A stretch of DNA of 5,745 bases, taken from Sedimenticola sp. GTDB taxonomy: Bacteria > Pseudomonadota > Gammaproteobacteria > Chromatiales > Chromatiaceae. Below are positions 1 to 5,745 of the stretch, piece after piece. Both the position numbers and the translations under genes were made by a program. The first letter of the stretch is position 1, and every line of letters begins with the position of its first letter. Location: NCBI GenBank assembly GCA_026197195.1, contig JAPHUG010000169.1:1-5745 (forward strand). The letters run 5' to 3'. Below the pieces are notes generated by a model that saw nothing but the letters and a program-made list of their open reading frames with translations, was not told the origin of the DNA and made no database searches.

Positions 1-108
1 GCTCACTGGATGGAGATGATGGATGATCCTGAGTTCCGGATTGGTCGTCCACGCCAGCTTTATACCGGTGCACCCATGCGTGACTATGTGCCGGTCGACA
101 AGCGTTAA
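1..108 (+). CDS. gltA: Citrate synthase, C-terminal fragment (5' end outside window)
   Basis: Frame 1 is open from the first base to a TAA at 106-108 and gives 35 residues. They closely match the C-terminal end of type II (GltA-like) citrate synthase: an AHW start, a GRPRQLYTG block (fragment residues 15-23) and a short tail ending RDYVPVDKR, where the E. coli tail as I recall it ends RDFKSDIKR. The enzyme condenses acetyl-CoA with oxaloacetate to citrate at the entry to the TCA cycle, in the cytoplasm. The first Arg of the RPRQLYTG block (fragment residue 16) aligns with the active-site arginine that contacts citrate in E. coli (Arg407), so the visible end looks functional. The gene runs toward the hypothetical gene on the other strand, and their stop codons interlock in TTAA. 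A methylcitrate synthase paralogue is possible, but the RPRQLYTG tail fits GltA better. Confidence 0.88.
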   Translation, partial: AHWMEMMDDPEFRIGRPRQLYTGAPMRDYVPVDKR

Positions 109-710
109 GCTGCTTCCAGCAATGCAGTGACCTTGCTGATAGACGCCCCCTTTTGGGGGCGTCCTTGTATGGGGTCCAGTGGTAAGTTATGCCTATCGGA
201 GAGCGGTAGGATCAAAAGTTCAATTTGCTCATCCCCCGCTATAAAAGTCAGCCGGGTTCGCTGCACCCCCTTCTGTTTGGCATAATCTACCCGTATCTCA
301 CGCTGGCGGAAGGGAATGTGGCGCTCCATCATGTCTATTACTACAGCCTCAACCGTATCAGAAAACAGAACCAACGATATGGGGGTGTGCTGGTTGGCGG
401 TTCCGCTCAAGACGGCCCCCACTAATTGGGGTTGAAATTGATTCAGTGTCTGCATGGCCTTGAGAGCGGTCTTGCGCAACGCCAGCAGGTTTGAATGCTG
501 GCCGACAGGCTGGAAAAGCTGTAAATGGGCCTTGAGTGCGGCCTCAATCTCTCGATGTTCTGGAAACTGACGCCGATCGCTGCAATTCAGCCGTTTGGCC
601 GCCTTGTCACGTGCCTGTGCATAGGTGAGATCCCCTGCTTCGGCCATGAGTTGAGCCGCTTGAGTCGCGATTTGGTGTCTGATGTCGCGATGGTGTGTGT
701 GTTTTGACAT
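105..710 (-). CDS. Conserved-looking hypothetical protein, possibly a degenerate nucleotidyltransferase-like fold
   Basis: This is a 201-residue protein of unknown function with no signal peptide or membrane segment, so it is probably cytoplasmic. The N-terminal part (about 1-65) is basic, His-rich and helical (SKHTHHRDIRHQ, then AAQLMAEAG and DKAAKRLN). After a linker helix comes a beta-rich half with LVGAVLSGTANQHTPISLVLF-like spacing (96-116). This recalls the G-[ST]...DxD start of nucleotidyltransferase domains, but Ser/Val stand where the metal-binding aspartates would be. A later strand (RLTFIAGDEQIELLIL, 153-168) could be the third strand of that fold. The C-terminus has a GRPQKGAS segment (183-190). 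ATG at 710 lies 17 bases after the mrcA stop on the same strand, so the gene is probably the second gene of an mrcA operon. I see no clear Shine-Dalgarno in that gap, which would fit translational coupling. Its end overlaps gltA by 4 bases. The gene is very likely real; the fold suggestion is weak. Confidence 0.78.
   Translation of the reverse strand: MSKHTHHRDIRHQIATQAAQLMAEAGDLTYAQARDKAAKRLNCSDRRQFPEHREIEAALKAHLQLFQPVGQHSNLLALRKTALKAMQTLNQFQPQLVGAVLSGTANQHTPISLVLFSDTVEAVVIDMMERHIPFRQREIRVDYAKQKGVQRTRLTFIAGDEQIELLILPLSDRHNLPLDPIQGRPQKGASISKVTALLEAA
142..163 (+). terminator. Perfect GC-rich hairpin, possible gltA terminator inside the convergent gene
   Basis: Arms GACGCCCCC (142-150) and GGGGGCGTC (155-163) are perfect 9-bp complements around a TTTT loop. 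The hairpin starts 34 bases after the gltA stop, a normal distance for an intrinsic terminator. No T-run follows on the plus strand (CTTGTATGG), and none follows on the minus strand (TATCAGCAAG), so termination may be inefficient or may need a factor. The whole structure lies in codons 183-190 of the convergent hypothetical gene. The structure is seen directly; the terminator role is inferred from position. Confidence 0.45.
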
Positions 711-727
711 GGTTAAAGTGCCATGGA

Positions 728-3124
728 TCAGAAGATCTGCTGCTCACCTGCCCCCTCTTTGCCTGATTTGTTTGGCAGGGTGCGGTCGTTTGCCACCGAC
801 TCAAGGGCTTCGGGGGCGTTTTCGCTCCGGAATACCTCGAATATAGCATCCGCTTGTTCAACGCTGGCCCGCTTGCCGGTCTTGGGATCTATCCTTACCG
901 TTACCATTCCCGCTGGTAGTTTTAGAGGCTGTTCTGGGATGTCCTTAAGGGCAAAGCGCATAAAGTCAATCCAGGCGGGCAGTGCGGCGCGGCCACCCAC
1001 CTCGCCTCTTCCCAGAGGCTTGGAGGTATCAAATCCTACCCAGGCTATTGCCACTAATGAACGATTGAAGCCATTAAACCAGGCATCTCTTTGGTCATTG
1101 GTTGTGCCGGTCTTTCCGGCGAGATCGGAACGTCCCAGGCTACGTGCTTTCATCGCAGTGCCCCGTGTTATGACATCCCGCATCATCGAGTTCATCAGGT
1201 AGTGGTTCTGGGGTGAGATGGCACGCTCAGCGATCGGTAGTGTGGTTGTAGTGCCCTCCGGGCACTCATCGCAAACCGTCTTCGGTTCTGTTTTTTCGAC
1301 CAGATCTCCGGTATCACGCTCGATTCGTTCAATAAAATGAGGCTCTATCTTGAATCCGCCGTTGGCGAGAACGGCATAGGCAGAGGCCATCTGCAGGGGG
1401 GTGACGCTCCCACTACCCAATGCCAGGGAGAGGTTATGAGGGAGTTTTGCTGAATCGAACCCAAATTTTTCAGCATGTTCCAGGGCGCGTTGAATGCCGA
1501 TTGAGCGAAGTAGTCTGATTGAAACCAGATTGCGTGATTTGGTTAATGCGTAGCGCAATCGTGTGGGTCCAAAGAATTTTCCACTGTAATTTTCTGGCCG
1601 CCAGGCACCTTCCAGGCTGGGATCATCAAATACGACAGGGGCATCATTGATCAGGCTGGCGGGTGTGAAGCCTGCATCAAGAGCTGCGGAATAGATGATC
1701 GCCTTGAAGCCGGAGCCGGGTTGTCGTTCCGCCTGAGTGACCCGGTTGAACTTACTATGATAAAAATCGTACCCGCCGGTCAGGGCCAGAATGGCGCCGT
1801 CGTCAGGATTGATCGCTACCAATGCACTTTCAGCGGCGGGTATCTGAGCCAGTCTCAGCTCCTCGCCCGCCTCGGTTGGCTTGATAATGATCCGGATCAG
1901 ATCACCCGGATTGATGATATCAGCTGTCTTTTTAGGTTTGGCGCCCACCCGATTGTCATTAATATAGGGTTTGGCCCACTCAAGTCCGCTCCACCCCAGC
2001 GTTTCTCGCCGGCCCTCACCGAGATAGATTTCAGCGCTCTGTTCGGAGATGCTCGTCACAATAGCAGGCGGCAGGTCTCCCACGGTTCTGTGGTCTTTTA
2101 GCAGGGCATCGAGTGTCAGGTCATCTTCCTGGCCTGATAGGGTCAGGTGTTGCTCGGCGCCCCGGTAGCCATGGCGCTGGTCATAGGCCTGCAGATTGTC
2201 CCGCAAGGCTTTATTGGCGACAGTCTGCAGTGAGGTGTCGATGGTAGTGTAGACATTAAAGCCGGTGGTATAGGCTTCATTACCGTAGCGGTTAAACATT
2301 TCCGCCCGTACCATTTCGGCAATATAGGGCGCTTCCGCTTCTGTTTTAGCGATATGCAAGGAGGCGGTTATCGGTGTTGCGCGGGCGGTAGCCTCATCGG
2401 CTTCTGTAATGAACCCCAGTTTTTGCATCCGCCCCAGGACATAGTCCCTGCGTTGCAGTGATCGTTCAGGATCAGCCAGGGGATTATAGCGTGAGGGGGC
2501 CTTCGGCAGGCCGGCAATCATGGCAATCTGGGGAAGGGTCAGCTGGTCAACGGATTTTCCGTAATAGACCATGGCGGCCGCCCCAACACCATAGGAGCGA
2601 TTGCCCATATAGATCTTATTGAGGTACAGCTCGAGAATTTCCTGCTTGCTGAGGTCATTTTCGATACGCAGGGAGAGGAATATTTCACTGAATTTCCGGG
2701 TGAATGTTTTCTCACTGGACAGAAAGAAATTTCTGGCGACTTGCATGGTGATCGTGCTGCCACCCTGTCGCCGCTCACCGGTCAGAAGCAGTTGATAGGC
2801 CGCTCGAAGTAGTCCCTTGTAGTCAACACCGGGGTGCTCAAAGAAGCGATCATCCTCGGCTGCCAGGAAGGCCTGCACCATCTGCTCGGGAATTTGAGCG
2901 TAGGCAAGGGGTATGCGGCGCATTTCTCCGAATTCGGCAATAAGTTTGCTATCCTTTGAGTAGACACGTAGAGGAACCTGAAACTGGACGCTCTTCAGGC
3001 TTTCAGTTGCCGGTAGAGTGGGCTCAAGATGGTAATAAAGCGCAGCGACAGCAATAGCGCCAGCCAATCCACCCAGTAAGGTGAGCCATAGGAAGAGCTT
3101 TATCAGTTTCTTTAACCACTTCAT
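728..3124 (-). CDS. mrcA: Penicillin-binding protein 1A, bifunctional peptidoglycan glycosyltransferase/transpeptidase
   Basis: This class A PBP (also called ponA) polymerises lipid II into glycan strands and cross-links the stem peptides in the periplasm. Numbering is from the ATG at 3124 (798 residues). A short basic N-terminus is followed by one membrane anchor (about 9-31). A GT51 domain (about 46-225) carries the catalytic Glu in AAEDDRFFEH (Glu90), QGGSTITMQVARN (120-132) and the second conserved Glu in RKFSEIF (Glu147). An OB-like linker (about 310-420) precedes the transpeptidase domain, which has SGFK (Ser471/Lys474), SRN (530-532) and KTG (671-673). All motifs are intact. The only two cysteines form CDEC (618-621), where E. 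coli PBP1A, as I recall, has CPEC. An in-frame GTG at 3136 would add four residues (802). Neither start has a Shine-Dalgarno; I prefer the ATG because MKWLKKL resembles the E. coli N-terminus. The gene is divergent from pilM and is followed by the hypothetical gene. Confidence 0.96.
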   Translation of the reverse strand: MKWLKKLIKLFLWLTLLGGLAGAIAVAALYYHLEPTLPATESLKSVQFQVPLRVYSKDSKLIAEFGEMRRIPLAYAQIPEQMVQAFLAAEDDRFFEHPGVDYKGLLRAAYQLLLTGERRQGGSTITMQVARNFFLSSEKTFTRKFSEIFLSLRIENDLSKQEILELYLNKIYMGNRSYGVGAAAMVYYGKSVDQLTLPQIAMIAGLPKAPSRYNPLADPERSLQRRDYVLGRMQKLGFITEADEATARATPITASLHIAKTEAEAPYIAEMVRAEMFNRYGNEAYTTGFNVYTTIDTSLQTVANKALRDNLQAYDQRHGYRGAEQHLTLSGQEDDLTLDALLKDHRTVGDLPPAIVTSISEQSAEIYLGEGRRETLGWSGLEWAKPYINDNRVGAKPKKTADIINPGDLIRIIIKPTEAGEELRLAQIPAAESALVAINPDDGAILALTGGYDFYHSKFNRVTQAERQPGSGFKAIIYSAALDAGFTPASLINDAPVVFDDPSLEGAWRPENYSGKFFGPTRLRYALTKSRNLVSIRLLRSIGIQRALEHAEKFGFDSAKLPHNLSLALGSGSVTPLQMASAYAVLANGGFKIEPHFIERIERDTGDLVEKTEPKTVCDECPEGTTTTLPIAERAISPQNHYLMNSMMRDVITRGTAMKARSLGRSDLAGKTGTTNDQRDAWFNGFNRSLVAIAWVGFDTSKPLGRGEVGGRAALPAWIDFMRFALKDIPEQPLKLPAGMVTVRIDPKTGKRASVEQADAIFEVFRSENAPEALESVANDRTLPNKSGKEGAGEQQIF

Positions 3125-3162
3125 GAGCCAGTTCACGGATTTAGGTTTTAAGGAATCCAGAT

Positions 3163-3181
3163 TAACGGATATGTGCCGTTA
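3163..3181. repeat. Inverted repeat TAACGG-7-CCGTTA in the mrcA leader/promoter
   Basis: TAACGG (3163-3168) and CCGTTA (3176-3181) are perfect 6-bp complements separated by 7 bases. The element overlaps the candidate mrcA -10 region and start point, so it could be an operator or a small hairpin at the 5' end of the transcript. A role is only inferred from position. Confidence 0.35.
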
Positions 3182-3198
3182 TACTACCAAATATGTGC
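3169..3198. repeat. Direct repeat ATATGTGC x2, 22 bases apart
   Basis: ATATGTGC occurs at 3169-3176 and again at 3191-3198. The start-to-start distance of 22 bases is close to two helical turns. The copies flank the candidate mrcA -10 hexamer. The repeat is exact, but 8 bp in AT-rich DNA can arise by chance; a regulator-binding role is speculative. Confidence 0.35.
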
Positions 3199-3209
3199 AT
3201 CTGTGACAG
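3181..3209 (-). promoter_or_regulatory. Candidate sigma-70 promoter for mrcA
   Basis: Reading the minus strand, CTGTCA (complement of 3204-3209, 4 of 6 to TTGACA) lies 17 bases before TAGTAT (complement of 3181-3186, 4 of 6 to TATAAT). An overlapping alternative -10 is TATAAC (complement of 3178-3183). This would give a leader of roughly 45-50 bases before the ATG at 3124. The matches are moderate and the region is AT-rich, so this is a candidate chosen by position. Confidence 0.3.
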
Positions 3210-3226
3210 TCTTGAATAAAAAACAC

Positions 3227-3255
3227 TTCACAAGAAAATCATTTACTGCTATATA
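3227..3255 (+). promoter_or_regulatory. Candidate sigma-70 promoter for the pilMNOP operon
   Basis: TTCACA (3227-3232, 5 of 6 to TTGACA) is followed after 17 bases by TATATA (3250-3255, 4 of 6 to TATAAT). TATAGT (3252-3257, 5 of 6) is an alternative -10 at 19-base spacing. The predicted start near 3262 leaves a leader of about 70 bases before pilM. A 12-bp palindrome overlaps the -10. This is the best plus-strand candidate I see in the divergent gap. Confidence 0.4.
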
Positions 3256-3264
3256 GTTAACTAT
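3253..3264. repeat. 12-bp perfect palindrome ATAGTTAACTAT
   Basis: The twelve bases equal their own reverse complement, centred on GTTAAC, and overlap the candidate pilM -10 and start point. Placement over the promoter core would suit a repressor site, but no known operator is recognised. Confidence 0.35.
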
Positions 3265-3285
3265 TCTAATTAAAGGAAAACCTAA

Positions 3286-4407
<1,122 letters not shown>

Positions 4408-4408
4408 C

Positions 4409-4966
4409 ATGGCCCATATCAATCTACTTCCCTGGCGGGAGACGCTTCGTAAGAAACGCCAAAAAGATTTTGGCATGTCTGTTCTTCTGGCGTTGATTCT
4501 GACGGGTGCTGCCTGTGGCGGTGTTCACTTCTTTATTGAAGATATGATCAGTTACCAGGAGGCGCGCAATGGCTATCTAGGCCAGGAGATCGCCCTCGTT
4601 GATAAAAAGATCAAAGAGATCAAAGATCTCGAAAAGCAGAAAGCGCAGTTGATTGCCCGAATGAACGTGATTCAATCCTTGCAGGGGAGCCGGCCACAGA
4701 TCGTCCATCTGTTTGATGAGCTGGTATCGACTATTCCGGATGGCACCTACCTCACGAAGCTTGCACAGGATAACGACCAGGTGACAATGAATGGCGTGGC
4801 AGAGTCCAATGCCAGGGTCTCCACCTATATGCGCAATATAGAGCTCTCGGAGTGGTTGGAGAGTCCGTCGCTACAGGTTATTACCAGTACGGAGAAAGCC
4901 AAGGGCAGCTTCATTCTCAAATCCAAACAGATAAACCACAACACCAGTGAAGGAGGTCAACAATGA
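4409..4966 (+). CDS. pilN: Type IV pilus assembly protein PilN
   Basis: This is a 185-residue bitopic inner-membrane protein. The cytoplasmic tail has the family-defining INLLPWR (4-10), which docks into a groove on PilM, followed by a basic stretch (RKKRQKD, 14-20). One membrane helix (about 21-43) leads to a periplasmic coiled coil (about 50-93, rich in Lys, Glu and Gln). A ferredoxin-like domain follows (about 95-175, with LFDELVSTIPDGTYLTKL at 101-118), and it pairs with PilO. AAGGAG at 4392-4397, inside pilM, is 11 bases from the ATG, rather far, so coupling to pilM termination is likely. The last codons overlap the pilO start in ATGA. Confidence 0.94.
   Translation: MAHINLLPWRETLRKKRQKDFGMSVLLALILTGAACGGVHFFIEDMISYQEARNGYLGQEIALVDKKIKEIKDLEKQKAQLIARMNVIQSLQGSRPQIVHLFDELVSTIPDGTYLTKLAQDNDQVTMNGVAESNARVSTYMRNIELSEWLESPSLQVITSTEKAKGSFILKSKQINHNTSEGGQQ
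4950..4957 (+). promoter_or_regulatory. Strong ribosome binding site of pilO
   Basis: AAGGAGGT is a full match to the anti-Shine-Dalgarno complement and lies 5 bases before the pilO ATG at 4963. It is inside the pilN 3' end and is the strongest site in the operon. This suggests pilO translation does not rely solely on the ATGA overlap. Confidence 0.75.
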
Positions 4967-5550
4967 ACCTTCAAGATCTGAATGAACTGGATTTTAATAA
5001 TATCGGCAATTGGCCGATGCCGGTTAAGGCTTTTATTATTGTCCTGGCCTGTGTGGGTGTAGGTGTTGGCTGGTACTATTTCAATACCGAAGAACAGCTG
5101 ATAAACCTGGAGACAGTAGAGAAGAAGGAGCAGACGCTTCGGGCGGAGTTTGAGCGCAAGCAGGCCAAGGCGGTCAACCTGGAAAAGTACAGGCGACAGC
5201 TTGAGGAGATGAAGCAATCTTTTGGGGCCATGTTGAGGCAGCTTCCTAACAAAACAGAGGTGGCTGATCTTCTGGTGGATGTTTCTCAGACGGGTTTGGC
5301 TGCGGGACTGGAGTTTGAATTGTTCGATCCGCAGGATGAGGTTCCCAGAGAGTTTTATGCCGAATTGCCCATCCAGATCCGGGTGTTTGGGGGCTATCAT
5401 GAGCTCGGTGAATTTATCAGTGGGCTGGCCGCATTGCCCCGGATTGTCACGATTCATGATGTAAAGATGGAACCCAGGAAAGATGGTGAGTTGGTCATGT
5501 CAGCAACGGCCAAGACCTATCGCTATCTGGAAGAAGAGGGAGCGAATTGA
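4963..5550 (+). CDS. pilO: Type IV pilus assembly protein PilO
   Basis: This is a 195-residue bitopic inner-membrane protein that heterodimerises with PilN and binds PilP. A cytoplasmic segment (1-19) with LNELDFNNIGNWP is followed by one membrane helix (about 20-40, ending GWYYF). A periplasmic coiled coil (about 44-88, with EKKEQTLRAEFERKQAKA) precedes a ferredoxin-like domain (about 95-190). That domain has the family's ELPIQIRVFGGYHELGEFISGLAALPRIV pattern (residues 134-162) and a final strand ending KTYRYLEE. The start overlaps the pilN stop (ATGA) and has an excellent Shine-Dalgarno. The stop TGA shares its A with the pilP ATG. The length is normal and nothing is missing. Confidence 0.95.
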   Translation: MNLQDLNELDFNNIGNWPMPVKAFIIVLACVGVGVGWYYFNTEEQLINLETVEKKEQTLRAEFERKQAKAVNLEKYRRQLEEMKQSFGAMLRQLPNKTEVADLLVDVSQTGLAAGLEFELFDPQDEVPREFYAELPIQIRVFGGYHELGEFISGLAALPRIVTIHDVKMEPRKDGELVMSATAKTYRYLEEEGAN

Positions 5551-5745
5551 TGAGGTTTAATCAGCGTATTAGCACCTTCGTGATGTGTCTGCTGCCGCTC
5601 TATCTACTCAGTGGCTGTGCGGATAGAGGTATGCATGACCTGAAGAGTTATGTTGACGAAGTTAAATCAAGAAAGGCGGGCCATATCGAACCCTTACCCG
5701 AGATTAAACCGATTGAAACATTCACCTATGTGAGCGATGGGCGAC
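5550..5745 (+). CDS. pilP: Type IV pilus lipoprotein PilP, N-terminal part (cut by window end)
   Basis: An ATG at 5550-5552 overlaps the pilO stop by one base (TGATG) and opens a frame that stays open for 65 codons to the window end. AGAGGGAG at 5535-5542 is a good ribosome binding site 7 bases upstream. The product begins with a lipoprotein signal peptide: MRFNQR, a hydrophobic stretch (about 8-20) and the lipobox LSGC (20-23), so Cys23 would be lipidated. After a Lys/Glu-rich linker comes PLPEIKPIETFTY (48-60), a characteristic PilP segment of the unstructured region that contacts PilN/PilO. The C-terminal domain that binds the PilQ secretin lies outside the window. Asp24 directly after the Cys (CADRG reads Ala24, then Asp25) is not at +2, so inner-membrane retention is not dictated by a classical +2 Asp. 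Confidence 0.92.
   Translation, partial: MRFNQRISTFVMCLLPLYLLSGCADRGMHDLKSYVDEVKSRKAGHIEPLPEIKPIETFTYVSDGR

Noticed and set aside
723..1202. Plus-strand open frame of 159 codons antisense to the mrcA 3' end
   Set aside because: It mirrors the PBP1A coding region with its intact KTG motif and shows no recognisable features of its own.
3202..3232. TGTGA (3202-3206) and TCACA (3228-3232) as a CRP/Vfr-type site
   Set aside because: The half sites are 21 bases apart, whereas a CRP-type site needs a 6-base spacer.
4957..5457. Minus-strand open frame antisense to pilO
   Set aside because: PilO is clearly coded on the other strand; the antisense product is a low-complexity Leu/Gln-rich shadow.

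Overview
The window looks like a chromosomal housekeeping region of a free-living-type gammaproteobacterium. It holds a class A penicillin-binding protein gene (PBP1A) transcribed divergently from a pilMNOP type IV pilus alignment operon. From memory, this head-to-head ponA/mrcA-pilM arrangement is found in Pseudomonas, and a comparable ponA-com arrangement occurs in Haemophilus. The base composition is moderate and the coding regions look uniform, with an AT-rich gap only between the divergent genes. The genus cannot be named from the sequence alone.

Layout, left to right: (1) 1-108, plus strand: the last 35 codons of a citrate synthase gene (gltA). (2) 105-710, minus strand: a 201-residue conserved-looking hypothetical protein with a weak resemblance to degenerate nucleotidyltransferase folds. 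Its stop codon interlocks with that of gltA in a shared TTAA. A perfect GC-rich hairpin at 142-163, inside its 3' coding end, is the only terminator-like structure for gltA. (3) 728 to about 3124, minus strand: mrcA/ponA, complete, with all glycosyltransferase and transpeptidase motifs intact. The hypothetical gene follows it by 17 bases and is probably co-transcribed. (4) 3125-3330: an AT-rich divergent promoter region with candidate sigma-70 promoters for both directions and several short repeats and palindromes. (5) 3331 to the window end, plus strand: pilM, pilN, pilO and the start of pilP, packed with a 1-base gap, a 4-base overlap and a 1-base overlap. pilP is cut by the window edge, and pilQ would be expected beyond it.

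How the genes work together: PilM is a cytoplasmic actin-like protein that binds the short N-terminal INLLPWR segment of PilN. PilN and PilO are bitopic inner-membrane proteins with coiled coils and ferredoxin-like periplasmic domains, and they form heterodimers. PilP is an inner-membrane lipoprotein that links this complex to the PilQ secretin. PBP1A polymerises and cross-links the peptidoglycan that the pilus apparatus must cross, but any functional link between the two divergent units is inference.

No previously undescribed system is evident. The points most worth a second look are the unassigned gene downstream of mrcA, its interlocked end with gltA, and the small repeat elements in the divergent promoter region.
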